Source: Planctomycetota bacterium
Lineage (GTDB): Bacteria; Planctomycetota; Planctomycetia; Planctomycetales; Planctomycetaceae
Length of the DNA: 10,228 bases
Assembly (NCBI GenBank): GCA_029977045.1
Contig: JAPOLP010000136.1
Location: 1 to 10,228, forward strand
Direction: 5' to 3'
Part shown: one piece after another, positions 1 to 7,705 of the stretch
How positions within the stretch are numbered: position 1 is the first letter of the stretch
Layout of the letters: every line of letters starts with the position of its first letter
The notes under the pieces: model-generated
Databases searched by the model: none
What the model was told of the DNA's origin: nothing
What the model saw: only the letters and a program-made list of their open reading frames with translations
Translations under genes and position numbers: made by a program

Positions 1-1467
1 GGCGACGATCTCGTTCGCGGAAACGGCAGTGCAGGCGACCAGCTCAGCGGCGGACTCGGTAACGACACTCTGGATGGAGGATCGGGCGGCGACTTCCTCG
101 TCGAAACAGGCGATGTGAACTTTGTCGCGACCTCAACCACGCTAACTGGGCTTGGTATCGACACGTTCGCGTCCCTGGAAAACCTCATCCTGACTGGCGG
201 AGCCAGTGGTAATTCGTTCGACCTGCGAGCCTTCGGCGGGTCGACAACGGTCAACGGCGGCAGCGGTGCGGACACGATTTTGGGTTCGGATAATCGCGAC
301 GTTTTGTTTGGCGGAGACGGAGCTGACGTAATCATCGCTGGCGACAGCAACGATTACGTTGATGGCGGCAATGGCAACGACACACTGGGTGGTGACTTTG
401 GTAATGACAAGCTGATCGGTGCTGGTGGCGATGATGAACTTTATGGCTCAACGGGAGACGACACGCTGCTTGGCGGCGCGGGGCGAGACATACTGTTCGG
501 CGGACTTGGCAATGACCTGCTGCGCGGGCAAGGCAGCCTCGACACACTGACTGGCGACGAGGGTAATGACACACTCGACGGCGACGCTGGCAACGACCGA
601 GTGATAGAAAGCCGGAACACCGACTTTACGATTACCAACAGTAGCCTGACGGGCAACGGCAACGATGTGCTGCGAGAAATCGAGTCCGTTAGGCTTACCC
701 TCGGCGCGTCCGCAAATCTTGTCGATGCAGGTGGCTTCAGCGGCAGCACCGTCGTCTTCCTCGACGATGGCGACGACACGTTGATCGGCGGTTCCGGCCC
801 CGACTATGCCGTTGGGTTTGGCGGCGATGACTTGCTGATCGGAAACGGAGGCAACGACACCCTGGTTGGCAGTGGCGGTCGCGACACGCTTGACGGCGGC
901 GCTGGCAACGATCAACTCTTCGGAGTTGGCAGCTCTGGCGACAGCCTGCTCGGAGGGGCGGGTAACGATCTGCTTGATGGTGGCTCAGGTGGCGACCGCC
1001 TTTACGGAGGATCGGGCAACGACACGCTGCTCGGCGATTCGGGACGCGACCGCCTGTTTGGCGAAGCGGGCGATGACAGCCTGCGGGGCGGCGACGACGA
1101 CGACACGCTCAACGGTCAGTCCGGCAACGACACGCTGATTGGTGACGCTGGCGACGACGTCCTCGACGGCGGCACTGAGAACGACGGTCTGGATGGTGTT
1201 TCCGGCAACGACGTGCTGCTGGGATATGACGGCAACGATTCTCTGTACGGCGGCCTCGGCAACGATTCTCTGTTTGGCGGAGCCGACAGCGACTTCGCAA
1301 TCGGAATGCAGGGCGACGACTCGGTCATGGGAGACGCGGGGTTCGATATTCTCGCGGGCGGCAGCGGTGCCGGCGCCGATCCGGGTGACATCGTCATTGG
1401 TAGCCCGGACGAAATCGAAGAGTTCTTCACTCTGATGCCACCCGACTGGCTTGTCTCGGAATTCTGA
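1..1467 (+). CDS. RTX (hemolysin-type calcium-binding repeat) protein, 3' part
   Basis: The reading frame is open from base 1, so the true start lies upstream; the GTG at 115 is internal. The visible 488 residues consist of about 37 tandem nonapeptides of the form GGxGxDxLx, such as GGLGNDTLD and GGSGNDTLL. In known RTX proteins these bind calcium and fold into a parallel beta-roll outside the cell. Two non-RTX modules related to each other interrupt the arrays (94-252 and 598-756). The C-terminus after about 1390 leaves the repeat pattern and is acidic then hydrophobic (DEIEEFFTLM, ending in WLVSEF). This would suit an uncleaved type I secretion signal, but that is inference, and no type I transporter genes are visible here. 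The 27-base period also leaves long open frames on the opposite strand, which are artefacts of repeat composition. No enzymatic domain is visible, so adhesin, surface-layer or matrix roles are all possible. Confidence 0.93.
   Translation, partial: GDDLVRGNGSAGDQLSGGLGNDTLDGGSGGDFLVETGDVNFVATSTTLTGLGIDTFASLENLILTGGASGNSFDLRAFGGSTTVNGGSGADTILGSDNRDVLFGGDGADVIIAGDSNDYVDGGNGNDTLGGDFGNDKLIGAGGDDELYGSTGDDTLLGGAGRDILFGGLGNDLLRGQGSLDTLTGDEGNDTLDGDAGNDRVIESRNTDFTITNSSLTGNGNDVLREIESVRLTLGASANLVDAGGFSGSTVVFLDDGDDTLIGGSGPDYAVGFGGDDLLIGNGGNDTLVGSGGRDTLDGGAGNDQLFGVGSSGDSLLGGAGNDLLDGGSGGDRLYGGSGNDTLLGDSGRDRLFGEAGDDSLRGGDDDDTLNGQSGNDTLIGDAGDDVLDGGTENDGLDGVSGNDVLLGYDGNDSLYGGLGNDSLFGGADSDFAIGMQGDDSVMGDAGFDILAGGSGAGADPGDIVIGSPDEIEEFFTLMPPDWLVSEF
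94..252 (+). repeat. Inter-RTX module, copy 1 (53 codons)
   Basis: This is a 53-residue stretch between RTX arrays that does not follow the nonapeptide pattern. It aligns without gaps to 598-756, with 21 identical residues by hand count. Shared landmarks are E at position 4, F at 10, LTG at 17-19, GxD at 21-23, then LTxGAS, N, D, F and GST. It resembles the linker modules that often alternate with RTX arrays in bacterial surface proteins. The function is not known to me. Confidence 0.75.
598..756 (+). repeat. Inter-RTX module, copy 2 (53 codons)
   Basis: This is the second copy of the non-RTX module, starting 504 bases after copy 1 in the same reading frame. It carries the same LTG, GxD, IE, LTxGASxN and FxGST landmarks. 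Thirteen nonapeptides separate the two copies and more than twenty follow the second, so the protein is built as module-array-module-array. Confidence 0.75.
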
Positions 1468-1716
1468 CGGGCCACGACGCGCGGTCTCTTCCAATAGCGA
1501 GACTCAGGCAGTGCTTCAGCGCGGCCCCTGACGTGACGCGAAAGTTCTCGCCACGATTTACCGGCGGGCTCGAATCAGCGACCATCAATACTTTCCGAGG
1601 TCGAGTCTCCGTCCGGCAGCCATTTCATTCGACTGTCTGTCGCGGAATCGTCGACACCTGGAGCCGATTCCCCCTGTGTCCTTGCGGTCGCGCGTCGCAA
1701 CAAACAAAGAACCATC

Positions 1717-1721
1717 AGGAG
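1717..1721 (+). promoter_or_regulatory. Shine-Dalgarno that fixes the start at 1730
   Basis: AGGAG lies eight bases before the GTG at 1730. The earlier in-frame GTG at 1676 has no such site, and starting there would put about 18 unlikely residues before an otherwise normal signal peptide. The gene at 2830 has the same AGGAG-plus-eight arrangement. Confidence 0.7.
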
Positions 1722-1729
1722 CCCTCGCC

Positions 1730-2728
1730 GTGAAGAGAATCACTCTGTTGAGCGCCATTCTGGCACTTGTTCTGTCTCCGACCCTGTCGAGCATCGCTGC
1801 GGACCCCGTTCGGATGGGTGCCGGAGCAATGACGTTTGATACCGTCCCCGGCTGGGGGCTTGATGAGAACGGCAAGTCCGTCCTCGGCTCGACGCACGGC
1901 GGAGTCGTTGTCGACAAGGCCGGCAACGTCTACTGCAGCGCCAACATGGGCGTGTTCGTCTTCACTCCCGATGGCAAGCTGCTTCGCCGCTTCGTCGGTG
2001 ATGACTACACCGCGTATCACGACATCGAGATCCGGCAGGAAGGCGAGGACGAGTTCATCTACGCGGCCAGGAACAACGCCGCCGAGGGCATCAAGATTCA
2101 CGCTGAGACTGGCGACGTTGTCCTGCGTCTACCGTTCCCCAAAGAGTCGGGCCTCAATCTGACGAAGTTCAACCCAACCGCCATCACTGTCGCTCCAAAC
2201 GGCGACATCATTCTGTCGGACGGTTACGCCAGCAATCACATCTTCAAGTTCGACAAGACCGGCAAGTACCTCTCGCACTTCGGCACGAAGGGCAACGAAC
2301 TCAAGCAGTTCAACACAGCGCACGGCATGACGCTTGACACTCGCTACGACCCTCCGCGACTGCTGATCTGTGACCGCAACCACGCACCCAAGGGCCGCCT
2401 GCTGCACTACTCGCTGGAAGGCGAGTTTATTGAGGAAGTCATCACCGGACTCGGGATGCCAACGTCGGCTGCCGTTCAGGGCGACTTCGTCTCGGTCCCC
2501 GACCTGCACGGTCGAGTCGTCATCCTCAATAAGACGAACACAATCATCGCCGTGCTGGGACACAACCCGGATCCCGGCAAGGGCCGCAACTTCAACATCC
2601 CACAGGACCAGTGGGTCGAAGGCATCTTCAGTGGCACTCACGGTTCGTACTGGGACGCCGACGGCAACCTGTACGTGCAGGACTGGAACGTCTCCGGCCG
2701 CCTGATGAAGCTGGTTCGCGTCAAGTAG
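1730..2728 (+). CDS. Secreted six-bladed NHL-type beta-propeller protein
   Basis: This 332-residue protein starts at a GTG chosen for its AGGAG site and its Sec signal peptide (KR, then a hydrophobic run to about residue 19, cleavage near SIA-AD at 23/24). The mature part shows six propeller repeats of the pattern 'variable D/N-G-N-V/L-Y ... V-F/R ... G-K-L', for example GNVYCSANMGVFVFTPDGK and the segment around residues 150-185. It therefore matches the NHL / SMP-30 / peptidyl-hydroxyglycine-lyase-like superfamily. Histidines sit at equivalent blade positions (H56 in STHG, H97 in YHD, H198 in TAHG, H304 in GTHG). In the amidating lyase similar histidines bind metal, so a metal-dependent activity is possible but unproven. 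A strong hairpin directly downstream suggests it is transcribed separately from the next gene. The substrate is unknown; annotation as a 6-bladed beta-propeller protein is safe. Confidence 0.88.
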   Translation: MKRITLLSAILALVLSPTLSSIAADPVRMGAGAMTFDTVPGWGLDENGKSVLGSTHGGVVVDKAGNVYCSANMGVFVFTPDGKLLRRFVGDDYTAYHDIEIRQEGEDEFIYAARNNAAEGIKIHAETGDVVLRLPFPKESGLNLTKFNPTAITVAPNGDIILSDGYASNHIFKFDKTGKYLSHFGTKGNELKQFNTAHGMTLDTRYDPPRLLICDRNHAPKGRLLHYSLEGEFIEEVITGLGMPTSAAVQGDFVSVPDLHGRVVILNKTNTIIAVLGHNPDPGKGRNFNIPQDQWVEGIFSGTHGSYWDADGNLYVQDWNVSGRLMKLVRVK

Positions 2729-2769
2729 CACGCGAACTGTTAGAGCAGCGCTGACAGTCGAATCGCCTG

Positions 2770-2803
2770 ACCGCCCCGGCAGCCTCGTTGCTGCCGGGGC
2801 GGT
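2770..2803 (+). terminator. Strong GC-rich hairpin, probable terminator
   Basis: A perfect 13-bp stem (CCGCCCCGGCAGC, 2771-2783, with 2790-2802) closes a six-base loop, and an extra A-T pair can extend it. It begins 42 bases after the stop of the propeller gene. The following T-run is short (TTT then CAT), so termination may be imperfect or Rho-assisted. It ends only 26 bases before the next start codon, so it could also act on the leader of that gene. Confidence 0.75.
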
Positions 2804-2815
2804 TTCATAGTTCCA

Positions 2816-2821
2816 GAGGAG
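2816..2821 (+). promoter_or_regulatory. Shine-Dalgarno that fixes the start at 2830
   Basis: GAGGAG lies eight bases before the ATG at 2830. The longer in-frame alternative, TTG at 2788, lies inside the hairpin loop and would add 14 residues before the signal peptide, so it is rejected. Confidence 0.75.
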
Positions 2822-2829
2822 CACTGAGC

Positions 2830-4533
2830 ATGACGTCGCCCACCTCAGCACTGTTTCGTCAGCGACGAGCATTCACGTTTCTGTGCTTCTGCCTCGCCGA
2901 CCTGTTTCCGGTGGCATTCACCGGAAGTGAATCGCTCGCAGACGATGGCCTGGCCGCTCATTGGAAACTGACCGCTGACGTGCAGGACTCGTCAGGGGAC
3001 AACCGCCACGCAATCAATCACGGGGTCACTTTTGACGGCGGCGAGGGTGCCGCTTTCGACGGTCGGCATAGCTGGCTTGAGGTTCCCGCGAACCAGGTCC
3101 CTGCACTGGGAAGCCGACCGTTCACGATCTCGGTCGAAGTCAAAACTGAAGCGGAACTCGACGACGCTCTGGGCGACATTCTCAGCTGGTACGACCCGAG
3201 TACTCGCAACGGCTTCAACTTCGGGCTGCTCAACTACTCCGGAGTAACGTCGTCACAGTCGAACTGGCGAAACGTCTTCTTCGGCATCGATACCGCTCAG
3301 GGAGGCGACGCCTGGATCGACTGCGGCCGACCGGGCAACAACTGGATGATCAATTCGTTGACGGTCTTCGACGGCGATCTTTATGCCGCTACCTGGGAGC
3401 CTGGTGAGAACGAACGTGGCCACGTTTACCGCTACGCCGGTGGCCAAAAGTGGGTCGACTGCGGTGCTCCGTCACCCGCTAACGGACTGAAGGGCCTCGC
3501 TGTTTTCAACGGGCGGCTGTATGTCGGCTCGGAACTGTACGACGGCGGCGGCTCGTCACTGCCGCTGTCTGGCAACAAGAGTCACGGCGGCAACGTCTAC
3601 CGCTACGAAGGCGGTACCGAGTGGACGGACTGCGGGAAGATCGCCGACGTCCGAAGTATCAGCGGACTGACTGTCTATCAGGGAAAGCTCTACGCGGGCA
3701 CGGGTACCACGGGTGCGTGGCGTGACAAGCCCCGAACGCGCGGCATGTATCGCTTCGATGGAATCGGCAAATGGACCGACTGCGGCTGCCCCGGCCTGCG
3801 AGTCACTCACGTCGGCGTCCACAACGGCGATCTGTTCGGCCTGAGCTACGACGCCGGCGGCTTCTTCCGCTACCAGGGCGACAAAGAGTGGGAACGCCTC
3901 GGCCCGGTCCCGGACACAACGCAGGTCTATTCGATGATGACGTACGAAGGCGGCCTGCACGTCGGCACCTGGCCAACGGGTTCAGTATTCCGCTTTGACG
4001 GTCCACAAAAGTGGTCGCACATCGGACAACTCGGCGAGGAAAAAGAAGTCATGGCCGTCAGCGTTTACAACGGAAAGTTCTACGCCGGCACGCTGCCGCT
4101 GGGAGCGGTCTTCCGTTACGACGGCGATTCCAAATGGACGAGCACCGGGCAGCTCGACCAAACCCCGAACGTGCGTTATCGCCGGGCGTGGTCGATGGCA
4201 GTCTTCGACGGAAAGCTGTTCTGCGGAGTGCTGCCCAGCGGTCACATCCACTCACTCGAAGCCGGTAAGGCGGTCAGCTACGACAAACAATTGCAACCTG
4301 GCTGGCGACACCTGACCGCGGTCCGTGATCAATCCCACCTGCGGCTGTACGTCGACAGGCAGCTCGTCTCCGAAAGCGACGAATTCGACTCAGCGGCCTT
4401 CGATCTGAAACCGGATCGCCCACTGAAGATCGGCTTCGGCCAGCACGACTACTTCAATGGCCGGATGCGCGATCTGCGAATCTACAACCGTGCTCTGACT
4501 TCGCAGCAGATTCGCGACCTGAGTTCCAGGTAG
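2830..4533 (+). CDS. Secreted LamG/jelly-roll protein with inserted seven-repeat propeller
   Basis: This 567-residue protein opens with a Sec signal peptide (RQRR at 10-13, hydrophobic to about 32, likely cleavage SLA-DD near 37). Residues about 40-158 read as the first half of a LamG/concanavalin-like domain (HWKLTADVQDSSGDN, AAFDG, FTISVEVKT). Residues 481-567 read as its second half (GWRHLTAVRD, LRLYVD, LKIGFG, YFNGRMRDLRIYNRAL). Between them, residues about 160-480 hold seven repeats that each open with Trp: W162, W208, W265, W315, W354, W395 and W436. The consensus is WxDCG...V-f/y-n-G-x-L-Y-a-G-t...G-x-V-y-R-y-x-G. Seven such repeats suit a seven-bladed propeller. The first four carry Cys three residues after the Trp (165, 211, 268, 318); the last three do not. 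Binding of a glycan or other surface ligand is plausible from the folds only. It ends nine bases from the convergent gene's stop. Confidence 0.9.
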   Translation: MTSPTSALFRQRRAFTFLCFCLADLFPVAFTGSESLADDGLAAHWKLTADVQDSSGDNRHAINHGVTFDGGEGAAFDGRHSWLEVPANQVPALGSRPFTISVEVKTEAELDDALGDILSWYDPSTRNGFNFGLLNYSGVTSSQSNWRNVFFGIDTAQGGDAWIDCGRPGNNWMINSLTVFDGDLYAATWEPGENERGHVYRYAGGQKWVDCGAPSPANGLKGLAVFNGRLYVGSELYDGGGSSLPLSGNKSHGGNVYRYEGGTEWTDCGKIADVRSISGLTVYQGKLYAGTGTTGAWRDKPRTRGMYRFDGIGKWTDCGCPGLRVTHVGVHNGDLFGLSYDAGGFFRYQGDKEWERLGPVPDTTQVYSMMTYEGGLHVGTWPTGSVFRFDGPQKWSHIGQLGEEKEVMAVSVYNGKFYAGTLPLGAVFRYDGDSKWTSTGQLDQTPNVRYRRAWSMAVFDGKLFCGVLPSGHIHSLEAGKAVSYDKQLQPGWRHLTAVRDQSHLRLYVDRQLVSESDEFDSAAFDLKPDRPLKIGFGQHDYFNGRMRDLRIYNRALTSQQIRDLSSR

Positions 4534-4558
4534 CGAATCGCGCTACACGAGTTCCTGG
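4526..4558. terminator. Possible shared hairpin between convergent genes
   Basis: TAGCG (4531-4535) pairs with CGCTA (4541-4545) around a five-base loop, so the stem contains the stop codons of both convergent genes. CCAGG (4526-4530) could pair with CCTGG (4554-4558) outside an asymmetric bulge. The stem is short and has no T-run, so it may be chance. Confidence 0.25.
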
Positions 4559-5886
4559 ATGACTTCGCCTTCCGGCAGGGCCAGCATCGGTCGGTCGTCC
4601 AATGTTCGCAGTTCGGCCTGTGGGTTGAGCCCGAGGGCGTGGTAAACCGTCGCTGCGAAGTCCGGCACGGACACCGGTCGGTCGGCGATCTCGGCGGCGT
4701 GTTTGTCGCTTGCTCCGATCACCTGGCCGGTACGGATTCCGCCGCCGCCCAGCGTGAGACTGAAGCAGCGGTTCCAGTGGTCGCGGCCCGGTGCTCGAGG
4801 ATCAGCGTTCAGCCGTGGAGTTCGTCCGAACTCACCCGCCGTAATCACCAGCGTGTTATCGAGCATCCCGCGAGCGGCCAGATCATTCAGCAGCGCTGCG
4901 TAGCCTTGATCGTACGGCGGCACTTCGGTGCGCAGTCGCGGAAAGACTTCGGGGTGATGATCCCAGCCGTAACGCACATAGCCTTTGACCGTGACGAATC
5001 GGACGCCGGCCTCGATCAACCGCCGAGCCAGCAGTAGTCCCTGTCCGACTCGATTGCGACCGTAAGCGTCACGAGTGGCCTCCGACTCCTGCGAGATGTC
5101 AAACGCGTTCTTCGCCTTCGACGACGTGATCATCGAGAACGCTCGCTGCTGTAACTCGTCATGAGTCCGCGCGAACCCCGGTTGCTGCTCGACTCGCGAC
5201 TGAAACCGATCGACAGCAGCCAGCAGTCCCTGACGATCCGTGAGTCTGCCGCTTTCGATCGTCTCCGGAGTCGAGAATTCGTTGACCGCGAAGCTCGACG
5301 AGTTCGGATCGGATTCGACGATAAACGGGTCGTACGTTCGTCCGAGGTACCCGCCCAGTCCCGGATCGCCGTAACTCGTGCTCGTGAGTTTTCCGATCTG
5401 GACGAACGGCGGCGTCTGGCGGGCTCGGCGTTCCTGCTGCCAGGTGAGCATCGCTCCGTAACCGGGCGGCACGATCGCGCTGCTCCACTTGCGACCGCTC
5501 ATCAGGTGATGGTCGCCCATGCCGTGCGTCGGCGAGTACGAGTGCATCGAGCGGATCACCGAGAACTTGTCAGCACAAGCCGCCATGTTCGGCATCAGCT
5601 CGCCGAGTTCCAGTCCCGGAACGTTGGTCGAAATCGGACTCAGCTCACCACGAATCTCAGCCGGGGCCAGCGGCTTCAAATCGTACATGTCGATATGGCT
5701 TGGTCCTCCGAGCAGCCAGAGCAGCACGCAGTTGACCTCGCGACCGGCACGCTCGCTGGCCTGAGCCTGCATCCGCAGCACGTCCGGCAGACTCAGCCCA
5801 AGGGCACTCAGCCCGCCGACGCGCAACGCTTCACGCCGGGAAATACCGCCGTTTTCCGCGTTATCATGGTCCAGCAACTTCAGCAT
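4543..5886 (-). CDS. DUF1501 family protein (sulfatase/phosphatase-like fold), Tat leader
   Basis: This 447-residue protein has a length usual for DUF1501. It begins with a twin-arginine leader (SRREALRVG, arginines 17 and 18, followed by a moderately hydrophobic stretch), which indicates export of the folded protein. DUF1501 hallmarks follow: LLWLLGGPSHIDMYDLKP (about 55-72), PNMAACADKFSVIRSMHS, the THGMGDHHLMSG segment (about 120-131), and near the C-terminus ITAGEFGRTPR with GRDHWN. The family belongs to the alkaline-phosphatase-like clan and is very abundant in planctomycetes, but its substrate is not established. The ATG lies 51 bases after the stop of the upstream cytochrome/dehydrogenase-like gene on the same strand, suggesting co-transcription. 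I see no strong ribosome binding site before the ATG. No frame damage is seen. Confidence 0.95.
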   Translation of the reverse strand: MLKLLDHDNAENGGISRREALRVGGLSALGLSLPDVLRMQAQASERAGREVNCVLLWLLGGPSHIDMYDLKPLAPAEIRGELSPISTNVPGLELGELMPNMAACADKFSVIRSMHSYSPTHGMGDHHLMSGRKWSSAIVPPGYGAMLTWQQERRARQTPPFVQIGKLTSTSYGDPGLGGYLGRTYDPFIVESDPNSSSFAVNEFSTPETIESGRLTDRQGLLAAVDRFQSRVEQQPGFARTHDELQQRAFSMITSSKAKNAFDISQESEATRDAYGRNRVGQGLLLARRLIEAGVRFVTVKGYVRYGWDHHPEVFPRLRTEVPPYDQGYAALLNDLAARGMLDNTLVITAGEFGRTPRLNADPRAPGRDHWNRCFSLTLGGGGIRTGQVIGASDKHAAEIADRPVSVPDFAATVYHALGLNPQAELRTLDDRPMLALPEGEVIQELV

Positions 5887-5937
5887 GAGAAAACCGCCCT
5901 GACATCCAGACGTGTCGAACTGCCACTCGCAGGTGCG

Positions 5938-7668
5938 CTATTCAAACACGGAATCGTCCAGCAGCAACCGATAGATTGAACCTTCGTAGCCGACGACCAG
6001 CAGCTCGCCGTTTTCGTCGATGCCGAACGAGCACGGTTTCTCCGGACACGACGCGATCTGGCGGACCTTGATCAGCTTGCGATCCTTCTGCTTCATCGCC
6101 CAGATGCGTTTGGACTCAAAGTCGCCGAAGATGAACGCGCCGTAATAAGACGAGTCTTTCTTCGCACGATAGACGTACCCGCCCGTGACCGAGACGCCGT
6201 CCTTGCGGCGGTACGAAAGCACGGGCGGAATGTACGTCTCGCCTTCGCGGCGATACCGGTCGGAGAACTCGGCGAAACCTTCATAGACATTCCAGCCGTG
6301 GTTCTCGCCGAGTCGCACGATGCGCACCTGCTCGAACAGCGTCTGGCCGATGTCGCCAACCCACAGATCGCCGGTCGCACTGTCCCAACTGAACCGCCAC
6401 GGCATCCGAACACCGTAAGCCCAGATTTCCGGTCGAGCATTCTTCAGGTGCTCTGGCAGGCCGCCGCTCTTCTCGCGGAATGGATTGTCGCTCGGGATAG
6501 CGTACTGCAGATCGCCCTCGGTGCGATTCACATCGATCCGCAGAATCGAACCTGGCAGCAGGCTCAGGTTCTGACTGTTGCCTTCCGGATCATCCTGAGG
6601 ACCGGCATCGCCAGCTCCGATGTAGAGATACCCGTCCGGACCAAAGGCGATCATGCCGCCCCAGTGCAGATCGGTGTCCTGCGGGATCTGCAGCAGCCGT
6701 CGCGACTTGCCGCCAGCGTCGTTCTGCAGGTCAGCCGTCGCGTGACGTACGGCGATGATCGGCGAGAAGTGGCTGCCCTGATTCCGGACGTGATAGTTCA
6801 CGTAGTACTTGCGGTTGCGTTTGAAGTCCGGGTGAAACGCGAGGCAGACGACACCTTCAAACTGGCCGGTCGACGCTTCGGCGCTCAGATCAACAAACAG
6901 CTCCTTGCGGTCATTGCTGAGGCCGTCACTCCCCTTCTGCAGCCGCCAGATGTGCCGCGTCTTCTGTTCGACGATGAAAAACTCGCCGGCTGCCCGCGGA
7001 CTCGCGATCACGCAGACCGGATGATCAAACCGCATCTCTTCGGAGTGCAGCCGTTCCAGCCGCGCGGGCCGAGCGACCATCGGCATCTCGTCAGGCATTC
7101 CCGGCCAGGCCGACTTGCCGAGGTTCTGCCGCAACGTGCTCAGAAAGGCGATCAGGTCAGCGAACTGTTCCGCCGACACCGTCTTGTTCAGCCCGACCGG
7201 CATCAGCGATGTATTGCTCGGCTGCTCAGCTTCAATCTCTTTCAACGGAATGCGGACCGATTTGCCTTCGACGTCCAGCAGCTCGATCTCCTCCCTGCTT
7301 CGCGAGAACAGAACTCCGTTGATGACCTTGCCCGCGACCGTGGTGATTGTCGTCGTGGCATGGTCCGGGTGAATCCGGGCACTTGGCTCCAGCACCGCAG
7401 TGACGAGCTGCTCGATGGTGAACTTGTCACCCACGGTTTTGAGGCTCGGCCCCGCCTTGCGTTCTCGACCTTCGACCGTGTGACACTTCGTGCAGGCGGC
7501 TTCTTTCGACTTGTAGACGACCGCTCCACGCTCCGCCTCGCCGCCGCGCAATGCTGCGGCTCGGTAACGCGCGACGATCTCAGGATCAGGCTGCTGAGCC
7601 TGCAGTGACCGAACCGGTAGAACGAGCAGCAATCCCAGACACGACAGTGCGGCAAATCGACGAATCAT
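5938..7668 (-). CDS. Secreted cytochrome c / glucose-sorbosone dehydrogenase-like (PQQ-type) fusion protein
   Basis: This 576-residue protein starts at the ATG at 7668, chosen over an in-frame TTG at 7698 because GAGG lies ten bases upstream and because MIRRFAALSCLGLLLVLPV forms a clean Sec signal (cleavage near SLQA-QQ, 24). Residues about 45-190 form a class I cytochrome c domain with CTKCH (C59, C62, H63) and a probable Met axial ligand in SLMPVGL. It has the inserted segment typical of the Pirellula/Verrucomicrobium heme-binding domain. Residues about 215-570 match the glucose/sorbosone dehydrogenase propeller: DLHWGG (H335, at the position of the catalytic His of soluble glucose dehydrogenase), FGPDGYLYIGAGDAG, YGVRMPWRFSWD and WVGDIGQ. 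The likely role is periplasmic oxidation of a sugar or alcohol, with electrons passed to heme; substrate and PQQ use are inferred. The usual Asn in GxRNP is Met422 here, a possible sign of altered activity. It is probably in one transcription unit with the DUF1501 gene. Confidence 0.93.
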   Translation of the reverse strand: MIRRFAALSCLGLLLVLPVRSLQAQQPDPEIVARYRAAALRGGEAERGAVVYKSKEAACTKCHTVEGRERKAGPSLKTVGDKFTIEQLVTAVLEPSARIHPDHATTTITTVAGKVINGVLFSRSREEIELLDVEGKSVRIPLKEIEAEQPSNTSLMPVGLNKTVSAEQFADLIAFLSTLRQNLGKSAWPGMPDEMPMVARPARLERLHSEEMRFDHPVCVIASPRAAGEFFIVEQKTRHIWRLQKGSDGLSNDRKELFVDLSAEASTGQFEGVVCLAFHPDFKRNRKYYVNYHVRNQGSHFSPIIAVRHATADLQNDAGGKSRRLLQIPQDTDLHWGGMIAFGPDGYLYIGAGDAGPQDDPEGNSQNLSLLPGSILRIDVNRTEGDLQYAIPSDNPFREKSGGLPEHLKNARPEIWAYGVRMPWRFSWDSATGDLWVGDIGQTLFEQVRIVRLGENHGWNVYEGFAEFSDRYRREGETYIPPVLSYRRKDGVSVTGGYVYRAKKDSSYYGAFIFGDFESKRIWAMKQKDRKLIKVRQIASCPEKPCSFGIDENGELLVVGYEGSIYRLLLDDSVFE

Positions 7669-7678
7669 CGGAAGCGGA

Positions 7679-7682
7679 CCTC
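7679..7682 (-). promoter_or_regulatory. Shine-Dalgarno supporting the start at 7668
   Basis: On the minus strand GAGG lies ten bases before the ATG at 7668. It lies downstream of the alternative TTG at 7698 and so could not serve it. Confidence 0.55.
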
Positions 7683-7705
7683 GGACAATGAGCCGCAACG
7701 CCGGC

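Noticed and set aside
985..1494. Minus-strand open frames opposite the RTX repeats
   Set aside because: Their repeated Val-Ala-rich pattern follows the 27-base RTX period and is a mirror of that repeat, not a gene.
1533..1733. Small 66-codon open frame in the gap between the RTX and NHL-propeller genes
   Set aside because: It has a GTG start without a Shine-Dalgarno, no recognisable features, and overlaps the start of the next gene. The gap 1468-1729 otherwise shows only a weak GTCTC/GAGAC hairpin (1484-1503).
5161..5979. Plus-strand open frame opposite the DUF1501 gene
   Set aside because: It is antisense to well-conserved DUF1501 motifs, Arg/Gln-rich without domain features, and runs across the gene boundary.
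6298..7608. Long open frame on the plus strand opposite the cytochrome/dehydrogenase-like gene
   Set aside because: It lies wholly antisense to a gene with clear domains, its translation shows no recognisable motif, and long antisense frames are expected in GC-rich codons.
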